Source: Phycisphaeraceae bacterium
GTDB lineage: Bacteria > Planctomycetota > Phycisphaerae > Phycisphaerales > UBA1924
Assembly (NCBI GenBank): GCA_020639215.1
Contig: JACKHA010000013.1
Coordinates: forward strand, 7,337 to 71,336
Direction: 5' to 3'
Length of the DNA: 64,000 bases
The notes under the pieces were generated by a model. The model saw only the letters and a program-made list of their open reading frames with translations. It was not told the origin of the DNA and did not search any database. The position numbers and the translations under genes were made by a program. Below are positions 53,707-62,927 of the stretch, piece after piece (the first letter of the stretch is position 1; each line of letters begins with the position of its first letter).

Positions 53707-54135
53707 ATGCCCGCCACACCCCAACCCGCCGGCTACTCCGGCACTCCGCTGCCCAAGAAGCTCGGCATCAAGCCGGGGCACACCCTGGTCATCCTCGACG
53801 CCCCCGCCGACTTCGACGCGCTGCTCACCCCGCTCCCCGACGACGTGACCATCCGTCGCGACCTCCGCGCCAAGTCCCCAATCGACGTCGCCATCGCCTT
53901 CGCCACAACGAGCGACCGCATGGCCGCCCGCGTTGGCACGCTGCGCACCCGCATCGCCCCCAACGGCGCCATCTGGTGCGCCTGGCCCAAGCGCGCCTCC
54001 GGCGTGCCGACCGACATCACCGAGGACGTCGTCCGCCAGATCGCCTTCGAGCACACGCTGGTCGACAACAAGGTCTGCGCCATCGACGCGACGTGGTCGG
54101 GCCTGCGCCTGGTCATCCGCCTCAAAGACCGGTGA
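53707..54135 (+). CDS. DUF3052-type protein
   Basis: 142 residues: SGTPLPKKLGIKPGHTLVILDAP, then VDVAIAFATTS-like and GAIWCAWPKRASGVPTDITEDVVRQIAFEHTLVDNKVCAIDATWSGLRLVIR. The DUF3052 family has no known activity. Converges on the RRM gene (44 bp). Confidence 0.85.
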   Translation: MPATPQPAGYSGTPLPKKLGIKPGHTLVILDAPADFDALLTPLPDDVTIRRDLRAKSPIDVAIAFATTSDRMAARVGTLRTRIAPNGAIWCAWPKRASGVPTDITEDVVRQIAFEHTLVDNKVCAIDATWSGLRLVIRLKDR

Positions 54136-54179
54136 CCGACGAGGGCGGCACTCTGGCGTTTCAATCAATCGAAGGACGG

Positions 54180-54641
54180 TCAGTTCCAGTCATCATCCCG
54201 CTCGCGTGACCCGCCGCCGCTCCCGCGCTCCTGGCGTCCGCCCCGTCCTCCACCACCGCCGCCGCGCGGGCTCGGGTCGCCGAAGCCTCCCCCACCGCCG
54301 CCGCCACCTCCAAATCCACCGCGGCCCCCACCACCGCCTCCGCCGTATCCGCCACGCCCTCCGCCTCCACCACCAAACCCGCCGCGCCCGCCGCCACCGC
54401 CCTGGCGCTCGCGCGCCTCGTTGACCACCAGCGGGCGCCCATCGACCGGCCGCCCGTTCATCTCGTTGATCGCCGTCCGGGCCTCGTCGTCGTTCATCTC
54501 GACGAACCCGAAGCCGCGCGAGCGCCCGGTCTCGCGGTCGGAGACCACCTTCGCATCGGTGACCTGCCCGAACTCCTCGAACAACTGGCGCAGGGAATCA
54601 TCCGTCGTGCTGAACGGCAGGTTGCCAACGTAAATCCGCAT
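54180..54641 (-). CDS. Glycine-rich RRM RNA-binding protein
   Basis: 153 residues: one RNA-recognition motif (about 1-80) with RNP2 IYVGNLPF and RNP1 RGFGFVEM, then a long Gly/Arg tail of GGGGGRGG-like repeats. This cold-shock-like layout, also seen in cyanobacteria, suggests RNA chaperoning and translation control. The Gly tail is low in sequence complexity and may mislead alignment. Single gene with 258 bp upstream. Confidence 0.93.
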   Translation of the reverse strand: MRIYVGNLPFSTTDDSLRQLFEEFGQVTDAKVVSDRETGRSRGFGFVEMNDDEARTAINEMNGRPVDGRPLVVNEARERQGGGGGRGGFGGGGGGRGGYGGGGGGGRGGFGGGGGGGGGFGDPSPRGGGGGGRGGRQERGSGGGSRERDDDWN

Positions 54642-54899
54642 GACTCACGGTCCGGGGGTGCCCGGGAGATTGGGATGCACGCAGGAACGACGCCCCACTC
54701 CCGGCCCGGGAGCGCCGCTCGGCCCGCGCGGCCCCGGCGCTCGCCGGATCAACCCACGCGTGCCACCAAGATACAAAGACCGCCCAGTCACCGTCCAGCG
54801 GGAGCGCCGCTCTGACATGAACCGGGCGACCTTGTCGGGCCGCGCGTTCTGGTGGTGTACGGTGCCCCACGCGTCCATCGCTGCAGCAGCAAGCGCGAA

Positions 54900-56324
54900 C
54901 TACCGCGGCAACTCCAGCGTGATCTCCCGACGCCGCGTCTCGCCGTCGTCCGACGCGACCTCGATCGTCACCTCGACCGGCGCCCGCAGCCGGAAGTCCG
55001 CGGCGTCGAGCGCCTCGCAGAACGCCTGCACCGTGCCGACCGGATTGCCCTCGACCTCCACCACCGTGCTGCCCCGGCGCAGGCCCGCCCGCGCCGCCGG
55101 GCTCCCCGGGATCACCAGGTCGAACGCCGGCGTCGCCCCGGGGTCGGTCCGCTCGAGCCGCGCCCCGATCGACACCAGCGACGTGATGATGTTCTGTCGC
55201 ACCAGGTCGGGCCGCTCGAACTCGCCGACCCGCACCGTGACCGTCCGGCTCGTGCCCGCCCGCCACAACTCGATCCGCGCGTCGTGCCCCGGCTCCATCG
55301 TGCTGATGATCGATCGCAGCATCTCGACGCCCGTGATCCGCTGCCCGTCGATGCCCGTGATCACGTCGTCGCGCTGCAGCCCGCCCCGCGCCGCCGGGCC
55401 ATCGGCCACCACCTGCGGCACGTGCACGCCCAGCCCGATGTAGCCCAGTTGGTCCCGCAGGTACGCCGGCCCGTCGAACACCGGCAGGTTGATCCCCAGG
55501 AACCCGCGGCGCACCTGCCCGTCCTCGATCAGTTGCCCCGCCACGAACTCCGCCACCCGCACCGGGATCGCGAAAGAGATCCCAGCCGACTGGCCCTGGT
55601 CGGTCGTCCCGACCGTGTTCGTGTTGTTGGCGATCGCCACGTTCACGCCCACCACCCGACCGAGAACGTCCACAACCGGTCCGCCCGAGTTGCCCGGGTT
55701 CACCGCCGCGTCGAACTGGATGAAGTTCGAGAAGCCCCCGATGTTCGCGTACGTCGTCGACTCGCGCCCCAGACCGCTGACGATCCCCTCGGACATCGAG
55801 AACTTGAAGTTGAACGGCGAGCCGAACGAGTACACCTTCTGCCCCACCAGCAGCGGCTCGCCCGAACGCGGCAGCGCGATCAGCTCCTCCAGCGGCGTGA
55901 TCCTGATTACCGCGATGTCCGTCCCCGGATCGATCCCCACCAGCGACGCGTCGTACAGCCGCCCGTCGCTGAACTGCACCGAGATCGCCGTCGCCGACGC
56001 CACGACATGCGCGTTGGTCACGATGTAGCCGCGCTGGTCGTACACCCAGCCCGAGCCGAGCGACGAGGCGTTGATCCCGTTCGCGCCCGTCGTCCGCACG
56101 TCGATGTGCACGACCGAGGGCAGCACCGCTTCGCCCACGTTCGCCGTCGCCAGCGACAGCCGCTGCAGGATGTCGTCGTCGGCCAGCGCCTGCCTCGCCG
56201 CCCGCGCGCGGGCCGCGGCGTCCGCCGCCCGGATCATCCGCACCGCCGCAGGCGCCGCAACCAGCGTCACGAGCGTCGTGAGCAGCACCACCAGCGCCGG
56301 GCCGAAGGTCACGAATCGTCGCAT
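54900..56324 (-). CDS. HtrA-like periplasmic serine protease with two PDZ domains
   Basis: 474 residues: N-terminal membrane anchor (about 8-28), trypsin-like domain with His106 (TNAHVV), Asp136 (GTDIAVI) and Ser213 (NPGNSGGP), then PDZ 1 (about 290-375, DGPAARGGLQRDDVITGIDGQRIT) and PDZ 2 (about 410-460). Degrades misfolded envelope proteins. GGAGG 5 nt before the chosen ATG; a longer start 15 codons up is less likely. Confidence 0.95.
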   Translation of the reverse strand: MRRFVTFGPALVVLLTTLVTLVAAPAAVRMIRAADAAARARAARQALADDDILQRLSLATANVGEAVLPSVVHIDVRTTGANGINASSLGSGWVYDQRGYIVTNAHVVASATAISVQFSDGRLYDASLVGIDPGTDIAVIRITPLEELIALPRSGEPLLVGQKVYSFGSPFNFKFSMSEGIVSGLGRESTTYANIGGFSNFIQFDAAVNPGNSGGPVVDVLGRVVGVNVAIANNTNTVGTTDQGQSAGISFAIPVRVAEFVAGQLIEDGQVRRGFLGINLPVFDGPAYLRDQLGYIGLGVHVPQVVADGPAARGGLQRDDVITGIDGQRITGVEMLRSIISTMEPGHDARIELWRAGTSRTVTVRVGEFERPDLVRQNIITSLVSIGARLERTDPGATPAFDLVIPGSPAARAGLRRGSTVVEVEGNPVGTVQAFCEALDAADFRLRAPVEVTIEVASDDGETRRREITLELPR

Positions 56325-56375
56325 CGGGCCTCCACTCCGCCGCTTCCCGGCAGCCGCCCCCCGTCCCATGATCCG

Positions 56376-57344
56376 TTATCGACCCGCCACCGGATCGGAT
56401 GCAGGTTTGACCTCCGGCGCGCCCGGCCCCGCGGCCCCGAACCGCTCGGCCTCACCCGCCCTCATCCGATACCGCTCCCCACCGATCTCGCCTGACGCGA
56501 CCCGTCGCACCCACTCCCGCCCCGCGGACACGATCGCATCCCCAAGCGCCGCCGCCGGGGCCGCAAACCGCGGCGTCTGATCCGACATCCCAAGCAGGTC
56601 CTGCACCACCAGCACCTGCCCGTGGCACCGCGTCCCGGCCCCGATCCCGATCAGCGGCACCCGCGTCGATGCCAGAATCCGCTGCGTCACCTCGTCCGGC
56701 ACCGCCTCGACCAGCAGCATCACCGCCCCGGCCCGCTCCATCGCCACCGCGTCCGCCACGATCCGCTCGGCCTCCGCCGCCGTCCTGCCCGCCGAGCCGT
56801 ACCCGCCCGTCAACGCCGCCAACTGCGGCCTCGACCCCACATGCGCACACACCGGGATCCCCGCCCGCGCCATCTGCCCCACCAGCGGCGCGAACGACGC
56901 GTCGACCTCCAGTTTCACGATGTCCGCCAGCCCCTCGGTCAGATACCGCCCCGCGTTCCGGATCGCCTCCGCGTCCGACGCGTGGTACGACAGGAACGGC
57001 ATGTCCCCCATCACCACCGTCCCGGGCGCACCCCGCTTCACCGCCGCCGTCAGCGCCAGCGACACCTCCAGCGGCATGTGGAACGTCCGCGGGAACCCGA
57101 GCACGACCTCCGCCGCCGTATCCCCGACCAGCAGCACGTGCACGCCCGCCCGTTCGAGCAGGCGGGCCATGGTCGCGTCATAGGCCGTCAGGCAGGCAAA
57201 CCTCTCGCCTCGAGACGCCATCGCGTTGATGGTCCGCAGCGTCACTGCTTCGGGGTGAGCGGCTCCTCGCCCCGCCGCATCGCCGATCGCGCCCCGATCG
57301 CCCCCCGCCCGCACGCCGTTCGTATTCCTGCTCGCGTCTTCCAC
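56376..57344 (-). CDS. panB: 3-Methyl-2-oxobutanoate hydroxymethyltransferase PanB
   Basis: PanB makes ketopantoate for coenzyme A synthesis. Signatures: CLTAYDATMARLLERAGVHVLLVGDTAAEVVLGF, GDMPFLSY, KLEVDASFAPLVGQM, AHVGSRPQ, LLVEAVPDEVTQRI, IGIGAGTRCHGQVLVVQDLLGM. Several usual residues differ (KLEGG and IGAGxxxDGQVLV-H are changed), so activity may be altered. GTG start with TACAGT 7 nt before it. 322 residues, longer than usual by an N-terminal tail of ~30. Confidence 0.85.
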   Translation of the reverse strand: MEDASRNTNGVRAGGDRGAIGDAAGRGAAHPEAVTLRTINAMASRGERFACLTAYDATMARLLERAGVHVLLVGDTAAEVVLGFPRTFHMPLEVSLALTAAVKRGAPGTVVMGDMPFLSYHASDAEAIRNAGRYLTEGLADIVKLEVDASFAPLVGQMARAGIPVCAHVGSRPQLAALTGGYGSAGRTAAEAERIVADAVAMERAGAVMLLVEAVPDEVTQRILASTRVPLIGIGAGTRCHGQVLVVQDLLGMSDQTPRFAAPAAALGDAIVSAGREWVRRVASGEIGGERYRMRAGEAERFGAAGPGAPEVKPASDPVAGR

Positions 57345-57351
57345 AGCGGGA

Positions 57352-57357
57352 ACTGTA
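57352..57357 (-). promoter_or_regulatory. -10-like hexamer TACAGT, 7 nt before panB GTG
   Basis: Supports the GTG start of panB. Confidence 0.4.
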
Positions 57358-57469
57358 GGGGATCGCCCCGCCCGCCAATGGCGGCCCGCCCGCCCGCTCC
57401 CTAGCGTTCACACCCCTCGCGGACGCCTCCCTTCAAGAACGCCTCCGCCGCACGACCCAAGGAGCGGGC

Positions 57470-59317
57470 ATGCCAGCAACGGGCCCCATCACACTCGCCG
57501 CCGCCCAAGCCCCCGCCCTGTCCGTCGATCTGCTCATCGTCTTCGCCACCGCGACGATCGTCACGCTCGCGCTGCGCCACCTCCGCGTCGCCACGATCCC
57601 CGCGTATCTCGTCGCGGGCGCGATCATCGGCCCGGCCCTGGGGCTCGTCGCGCCCGAGAGCGTCGAGGGCATCGCCTCCCTCGCCATCATCCTGCTCATG
57701 TTCGGCATCGGCCTGCACATGGACCTCAAGGAACTCCGCGGCGACCTCCTGCCCATCTTCGGCGTCGGGGCCGTCGCCACACTCCTGGTCATGCTCATCG
57801 TCTGGCCGGTCGCCATGCTCTTCGGCCTGTCGCCCCCCGCCGCTCTGGCCGTCGGCATGGCGATCTCGATGTCCTCGACCGCCGCGGTCCTCCGCACCCT
57901 CCAGCAACGCCGCGAGATGAAGTCCTTCCACGGGCGCGTCTCCTTCGGCGTGCTGATCGTTCAGGACCTGCTCACGATCGTGTTCCTGGCTCTCATCCCA
58001 ACGCTGGGAAGCTGGACCGAGTCGCTCGCTCCCGCCGCCGAGTCCGCCGTCCACGCCGCCGAGGCCGCGGGCGCGGCATCGCACGCCTCCACCAAGACCA
58101 TGTGGGACCTGCTCCTCCAGGGCGTCCTCACCATCGCGGGCGTCGCCGCCATGATCGCCGCGGGGCGCATCGTCCTCCCCCGCCTGCTCGCCTTCGCCGC
58201 CAAGGACTCCTCGCCGGACGTGCTTCTCGTTGTCGCGGGCGCCGTGGCCATGGGCGCCGCCGTGCTGACCGGAATCCTGGGCCTCAGCCCCGAACTCGGC
58301 GCGTTCGTCGCCGGCTTCCTCCTCGCCGGCACGCCCTTCAAGCACCAGGTCTCTGGCCAGCTCACGCCCATGCGCGACCTGTTCATGGCCATCTTCTTCG
58401 TCGCCGTCGGCCTCAACCTCCCGCTCCAGGAAGTCATCTCGATGTGGTGGGTCGTGCTGCTGGCCGTCGCCGCCTGCATCGCGATCAAGACCATCGGCAA
58501 CGCCGGTGCCCTCTGGCTCGGCGGCCTCTCGGCCCCAGTCGCGTTCGCGGTCGGCTTGGGCCTCTCACAGGCCGGCGAGTTCACCCTCGTCATCCTGCAG
58601 TTCGCCGAGGACCAGAACGCGATCGACCAGCGCACCCTCGGAGCCGCCACCGGCGTGGTGGCCATCACCCTCATGCTCACGCCCGCGCTCATGTCCCAGG
58701 GACGCCGCCTCGGGCCGCGCCTCGCGCACGTCAGGTCGGTCCGCCTCCTCCCCTTCGCCGTCATGCACGCCTCCCCCCTCGGGGGCGAGGGGCACGCCGG
58801 CGAGGGCGGGGCCGACTCGCCCCCCGACGATGCCGTCGAGAAGGCCCGCGTCATCATCGCCGGGTTCGGTCCCGTCGGGCGCGCCGTCGCCCAGCGCCTC
58901 GACCTGCTCGGTGCCGAGTCCACCGTCATCGAACTCAACCCCGCCACCGTCAAACGCCAGGGCGGGCTCGGTCGGCGCGTCGTCTACGGCGACGTCACCA
59001 ACCCCGAAGTCCTCGAGTCCGCCGGCGCCCGCGAGGCCGACGCGTTCATCCTGACCATCCCCGACGACGAGGCCTCGCTCCGGGCCGTCCGCGCCGTCCG
59101 CGACCTCTCGCCCACCATCTTCATCGCGGCCCGGGCCTCGTTCCTCTCCAAGGGCCTGCTCGCCCGACAGCAGGGCGCCGACCACGTCACCATCGAAGAG
59201 ATCGCCACCGCCGAATCCATGGCCGAGCAGGTCCAGCGCGAGTTCGCGAAGCGACGGGCCGCGGCCAACGGGCAGGAGCCCGAGCTCCCCAGTTCGGCCG
59301 TGCCCCCGCCGACCTGA
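57470..59317 (+). CDS. CPA2 cation:proton antiporter with TrkA-N domain (KefB/KefC-like)
   Basis: 615 residues: about 12 spans (ATATIVTLALRHLRVATIPAYLVAGAIIGPALGLV...) and a C-terminal Rossmann/RCK domain (about 460-580, RVIIAGFGPVGRAVAQRLDLL). Moves K+ or Na+ against protons; the RCK domain senses NAD(H) or other ligands. AAGGAG 6-7 nt before the ATG. Divergent from panB. Confidence 0.92.
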   Translation: MPATGPITLAAAQAPALSVDLLIVFATATIVTLALRHLRVATIPAYLVAGAIIGPALGLVAPESVEGIASLAIILLMFGIGLHMDLKELRGDLLPIFGVGAVATLLVMLIVWPVAMLFGLSPPAALAVGMAISMSSTAAVLRTLQQRREMKSFHGRVSFGVLIVQDLLTIVFLALIPTLGSWTESLAPAAESAVHAAEAAGAASHASTKTMWDLLLQGVLTIAGVAAMIAAGRIVLPRLLAFAAKDSSPDVLLVVAGAVAMGAAVLTGILGLSPELGAFVAGFLLAGTPFKHQVSGQLTPMRDLFMAIFFVAVGLNLPLQEVISMWWVVLLAVAACIAIKTIGNAGALWLGGLSAPVAFAVGLGLSQAGEFTLVILQFAEDQNAIDQRTLGAATGVVAITLMLTPALMSQGRRLGPRLAHVRSVRLLPFAVMHASPLGGEGHAGEGGADSPPDDAVEKARVIIAGFGPVGRAVAQRLDLLGAESTVIELNPATVKRQGGLGRRVVYGDVTNPEVLESAGAREADAFILTIPDDEASLRAVRAVRDLSPTIFIAARASFLSKGLLARQQGADHVTIEEIATAESMAEQVQREFAKRRAAANGQEPELPSSAVPPPT

Positions 59318-59632
59318 TCCGGGTGCCGTGGCCGCGGCTCTGCGCGGCCACGCGATCCACCCTGCGACTCCGCTGAACACGCCAGCGCGCCTGTGTGCCA
59401 CGACCATCGCGGCTCGGAGCGATGGTCGTGCGATCAACCACAACGCCACGCATCCGCGGGTCGCAGCATCCCTGCGATTCGATCGACGCCAGTGTCGTTC
59501 ACCGCCGAGGCGCAGAGTGCGCCGAGCAATGCGCATTCGCTTGTATTCGTGCCTTCCTCAGCGTTCTCGGCGCCTCTGTGGTGAGTCCTCCTGTTCCCGC
59601 CCCCAGCGAGCAGACGCGGACTCGAATCCCCG
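59318..59632. other. 315-bp non-coding region with repeat copy 9
   Basis: Between antiporter and omega-amidase stops (convergent). Contains the repeat and an imperfect hairpin CACGACCATCGC...GCGATGGTCGTG near 59398-59429; no gene. Confidence 0.5.
59501..59582. repeat. Octamer-type inverted repeat, copy 9
   Basis: Arms 59501-59524 and 59551-59582. Left words ACCGCCGA, GGCGCAGA; right words on the other strand ACCACAGA, GGCGCCGA. Loop of 26 nt. Confidence 0.65.
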
Positions 59633-60430
59633 TCATTTCAGCCGCACGTCCCGCCACGCGGGAAACGCCTCCCGCCAGCCCCGAACCGCTGCGGCCTCCA
59701 CCTCCACGCTCAGCACCGCCTCCTCATCGCCCAACTCTCCGAGCACCTCGCCCCGCGCCCCCACCACGATGCTCCCGCCGGCGTACGACAGGTGCGGGTC
59801 CGAACCGGTCCGGTTCACGCCCAGCACGACCGCCTGATTCTCGATCGCCCTCGCCACGAGCAGCGCCCGCCAGTGCGCCTGGCGCGCGTCCGGCCAGTTC
59901 GCCCCGATCGCGAAGCACTCGGCCCCCATCGCCAGCCCGCGCCGGAACAGTTCCGGGAACCGCAGGTCATAACAGATCGCCGGGCAGACGGTCATCGCGC
60001 CCCCGTCCGACGCACCACCCGCTTCGTCGCCCCACGGGTACGCGACCACCTCGCTCCCGCCCACAAACCGCTCCGGCTCGCGCCCGAACGAGAACGGGTG
60101 GATCTTCACGTACGAGCACACGAGCCGCCCGGTCGGATCGAATGCCGGCGCCTCGTTGGTCGCCTTCTCGGCACCATCGCCCAGCACCGTCCGCCCGCCC
60201 TGCACCCACGCGCCCAGCCGCGTCGCCAGACCCCGCAGGTACGCAAGCACAACCCCGTCGCGGTCGGCGGTCGCGCCCGTGTTCAGGCTGAATCCAGACG
60301 AGAACATCTCCGGCAGCAGCACCAGATCGCCGCGCGCGACCCCAACGCCTCGCAGCAGGCCATCGACGCGCCGGAAGTTGGCCTCGTGGTCCTCCCAGGC
60401 GATGGTCATCTGGACGAGGTGGGCTCGCAT
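59633..60430 (-). CDS. Carbon-nitrogen hydrolase, omega-amidase (YafV)-like
   Basis: 265 residues, nitrilase fold with catalytic Glu41 (LPEMFSSGF), Lys109 (YVKIHPFSF) and Cys153 (AICYDLRFPELFR). YafV/NIT2 relatives hydrolyse alpha-ketoglutaramate-type amides. No neighbours in a pathway. TAGGGT 6 nt before the ATG. Confidence 0.92.
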   Translation of the reverse strand: MRAHLVQMTIAWEDHEANFRRVDGLLRGVGVARGDLVLLPEMFSSGFSLNTGATADRDGVVLAYLRGLATRLGAWVQGGRTVLGDGAEKATNEAPAFDPTGRLVCSYVKIHPFSFGREPERFVGGSEVVAYPWGDEAGGASDGGAMTVCPAICYDLRFPELFRRGLAMGAECFAIGANWPDARQAHWRALLVARAIENQAVVLGVNRTGSDPHLSYAGGSIVVGARGEVLGELGDEEAVLSVEVEAAAVRGWREAFPAWRDVRLK

Positions 60431-60436
60431 GGGCCA

Positions 60437-60442
60437 ACCCTA
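60437..60442 (-). promoter_or_regulatory. -10-like hexamer TAGGGT, 6 nt before ATG
   Basis: Leaderless start for the amidase gene is suggested. Confidence 0.4.
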
Positions 60443-60462
60443 GGAGCGAACAACGCCACGAC

Positions 60463-60891
60463 TCAGGCGACCGTCGACTCGCCGCCGACGTTGGCCTTGT
60501 CGCCATTGGGCGCGGCCGCGACGCCCCGCGCCGGCTCTCCTCGATGCCCGCTCCCCATCCTGGGCAGCACCTGCGTGATCGCCCCGCACTCCGGGCACAC
60601 CACCCCGTACGCCCCGGCCGCGATGCGGGCGATGTCCTTCCCGCACCCGTAGCACGTCGGCTGCGCCAGGCGGTGGGCCATCTGGTTCACCAGCACCGCG
60701 GCCGCCGCGAACGCCACACCAAGCACAGGCAGGGCCGGCAGCGCGAACGCCGCCGTCACCGTGAACCCGGCCACGATCAGACCCACCACCCACGCGAACG
60801 TCCGCAAGCGCAGGCGGTGCATCCACGTCGCGGCCGATCGGGCCGCCCCTTCCGCCGCCCTCTTCGCCCTGGAACCGCGAGAATCCGCCAC
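60463..60891 (-). CDS. Zinc-ribbon membrane protein
   Basis: 142 residues from a GTG with GGAG 6 nt before it; a GTG 30 nt further up is possible. Basic N-terminus, two hydrophobic segments (about 32-72), then a CYGCGKD...CPECG ribbon and a polar C-terminal tail. Function unknown; similar in plan to the ribbon protein at 15.7-16.0 kb. Confidence 0.65.
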   Translation of the reverse strand: MADSRGSRAKRAAEGAARSAATWMHRLRLRTFAWVVGLIVAGFTVTAAFALPALPVLGVAFAAAAVLVNQMAHRLAQPTCYGCGKDIARIAAGAYGVVCPECGAITQVLPRMGSGHRGEPARGVAAAPNGDKANVGGESTVA

Positions 60892-60988
60892 AACGCACTC
60901 CCGAATCCGCCGACCGCCCACCGGGGGCTATTGAACCACGCCCAGGCCGCGGCGTCTACCCTCACGGACCGGCCTCGAATCACCCGAC

Positions 60989-61186
60989 ATGCATTCCATC
61001 GGCTCGGCCATCCTGGGCGCCTTCGAACTTCTCCGTCTGGCCACCCTGACCCGCTTCCGCCTCAGGGGCCCGTACTGGTCTTGGCGCTGGCACACCGCCT
61101 TCGGACGCGGCACGCCCCCCCGGTCGGAACTGTTGTGGGCCATGCTCCGGTTCGGACGCTGGGCCCGCCGGATGCGGAAGCTCTGA
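60989..61186 (+). CDS. 65-residue basic protein
   Basis: Strongly basic and Trp-rich (RFRLRGPYWSWRWHTAFGRG; then LLWAMLRFGRWARRMRKL). I know similar short proteins from planctomycetes, with no function. Amphipathic helix at the end suggests membrane or RNA binding. Confidence 0.65.
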   Translation: MHSIGSAILGAFELLRLATLTRFRLRGPYWSWRWHTAFGRGTPPRSELLWAMLRFGRWARRMRKL

Positions 61187-61204
61187 CCCGAGTCCCACCC
61201 GCTC

Positions 61205-61663
61205 TCAGGCCGCCGCACCGCTCGCCGCCGCCTCGCAGTGGGCCTTGACCCGTTCGATGTCCGCCGCAACCGCCCCTTTGACCATCCCCATCACCAGCGG
61301 GTTCATCATCCAGGCCAGCAGGGACTTGCCGTTCGCGTCCATGACCATCGTGAGCTCCGTCCGTCCCTCGCCCGCCTTGCGGACGGTGAACACCGTGTCC
61401 CAGACCGTGCCGTGGGCGTCCGACACGAGCCGAACACGGTCGTTCTCGACGTGCTCGGTCACCTCCAGCTCGACCGACGCCCGGCGCTTGCCCATCTGGC
61501 GGGTCTCCCGGAATCGCGTACCCACCCCGGTCCGCTGCTCGCTCAGAAACGTGATGTCCACGATCTGCGGCTGGATCTCGGCGAAGTTCCGAACATCCGC
61601 GACCGCGGCGAAGACCGCCCCGATCGGGGCTTCGATTTCGCGTTTGATCGTGAGGCGTGGCAT
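61205..61663 (-). CDS. SRPBCC (START-like) polyketide-cyclase/ligand-binding protein
   Basis: 152 residues: KREIEAPIGAVFAAVADVRNFAEIQPQIVDITFLSE opens the fold, ending in a C-terminal helix (MMNPLVMGMVKGAVAADIERVKAHCE). Binds a hydrophobic ligand. GAGGAGG 6 nt before the ATG. Function unknown. Confidence 0.85.
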   Translation of the reverse strand: MPRLTIKREIEAPIGAVFAAVADVRNFAEIQPQIVDITFLSEQRTGVGTRFRETRQMGKRRASVELEVTEHVENDRVRLVSDAHGTVWDTVFTVRKAGEGRTELTMVMDANGKSLLAWMMNPLVMGMVKGAVAADIERVKAHCEAAASGAAA

Positions 61664-61853
61664 CCGCGTCCTCCTCGAGATGAATCCGCGGCCGCCCCAG
61701 GCCCCGCGAATGGCTGACAACCCAAACCAAAAACGACCCCGAGCGGCGGCACTCCCCGAACTGCAGCAGGGTTCGGGCCGGTGGGCTATCCTCAAGGCCG
61801 CCCAGCCGCCGATGGTACGGGACCGGATGCCGTCGGGAACGCAGGAGCCGCCC

Positions 61854-62135
61854 ATGTCCGACCAGCCGACCTCGATCGCCGCCGCCGACGCCGCCGGCGG
61901 TCAGTTCGCCAAAGCCTTCCTGCCCGGCCTCGTGCTGGGGCTGGTCCTCGGCTTGTTCATTGGGGCATGGATCCCCCCATTCCTGGGGACCAAACCCGAG
62001 CTCCAACCCCCAGAGGCCAACCGATCGCCCCAGACGCCGGAAGAGCGTCACCGCGCCGAGGCCGGCGAGCCGGCCCTAAGCCCAGAGGAGGGTGTTGAGC
62101 CATCCCACGCCGAAGGTGATCCCGCCGGCGGGTGA
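61854..62135 (+). CDS. 93-residue membrane-anchored protein
   Basis: One span (about 20-42, FLPGLVLGLVLGLFIGAWIPPFLG) then a Pro/Glu-rich polar tail. AGGAG 6 nt before the ATG. No family recognised. Confidence 0.6.
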   Translation: MSDQPTSIAAADAAGGQFAKAFLPGLVLGLVLGLFIGAWIPPFLGTKPELQPPEANRSPQTPEERHRAEAGEPALSPEEGVEPSHAEGDPAGG

Positions 62136-62153
62136 GCGCCGATTGGTGGCCGC

Positions 62154-62825
62154 TCAGGCCGCCTGTGCCGACCCCCCGATTTCGGGCGGGATGATCTGCC
62201 CGGCCGAGGACCGCATCTCGTCGTACCTGGCCCGCAAATCGGGGTCCCGCAGGATCTTGTACGCCTTGGTCACGCGAGCCAGCTGCGCGCCGGCATCCGG
62301 CTCCGCGCACACATCGGGGTGCCAGCGCCGAACCAACCCCCGGTACGCCCTGGCCAGCTCGTCCGCTGGGGCGTCCGGCTCGACGCCCAGGATGGGGTAC
62401 AGGTCCTCGACCTCCACCGACGCGTAGATCCGCCGCCGCGCCTGCGCCTCGGCTTCCTCCGGGGAAGGCCCGGAGTCGTGCCCCTTCTGCCCGATGTGGC
62501 GGAGGCGGGCGCGGAGCTCGTTGTCGAGCTCGAGGAACTCCACGCCGTACTCGTGGGTGCGGGCCAGCAGGCCCTTCCGCCTGATCCAGGCCACGCGCCC
62601 GGTGAGGTGGATGGGGCCCGCTCCGGCGACGAGCGTGAACCGCTCGACACTCCCCTCGGCGACGATGGGCGCTCCGTTTCGACGAACCCGCATGCCGCCG
62701 GCCGACAGATCCACCACCTCACCGAACGGGAACGAGGGAAGGCTGCGGGTCTGATAACGCCTGGCTTGTCGTCGCTGGCGCGGGCCGGTCGGCTCGCGGG
62801 TCCGCTTTGGTTTGGTCCCGCCCAT
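62154..62825 (-). CDS. PilZ domain fused to a DnaJ-type J domain
   Basis: 223 residues. PilZ domain (about 16-115): RxxxR in PRQRRQARR and D-x-S-x-G-G in VVDLSAGGMRV, so cyclic di-GMP binding is likely. J domain (about 139-205): the HPD triplet at 169-171 in YRGLVRRWHPDVC, with a following helix KAYKILRDPDLRARYDEM. J domains stimulate Hsp70 (DnaK). A fusion of cyclic di-GMP sensor to Hsp70 co-chaperone is unusual. Divergent from a second PilZ gene. Confidence 0.85.
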   Translation of the reverse strand: MGGTKPKRTREPTGPRQRRQARRYQTRSLPSFPFGEVVDLSAGGMRVRRNGAPIVAEGSVERFTLVAGAGPIHLTGRVAWIRRKGLLARTHEYGVEFLELDNELRARLRHIGQKGHDSGPSPEEAEAQARRRIYASVEVEDLYPILGVEPDAPADELARAYRGLVRRWHPDVCAEPDAGAQLARVTKAYKILRDPDLRARYDEMRSSAGQIIPPEIGGSAQAA

Positions 62826-62884
62826 GCTCACTGGATCGGCTGCATCGGTGTGCCCAAGTGGTCGATCCTCGCCCAAGGAGGCGG

Positions 62885-62905
62885 GTTCGGCCGGATAGAC
62901 CGAAC
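62885..62905. promoter_or_regulatory. Inverted repeat GTTCGG/CCGAAC between divergent PilZ genes
   Basis: 6-bp arms 9 nt apart, in the 102-bp shared promoter region; operator candidate. Confidence 0.3.
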
Positions 62906-62927
62906 GGCTGTTCGTTGGGCGCCGCGC

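Noticed and set aside
54222..54420. GGN-rich stretch as a tandem repeat array or CRISPR
   Set aside because: It is in-frame Gly/Arg coding in the RRM protein tail; no spacers.
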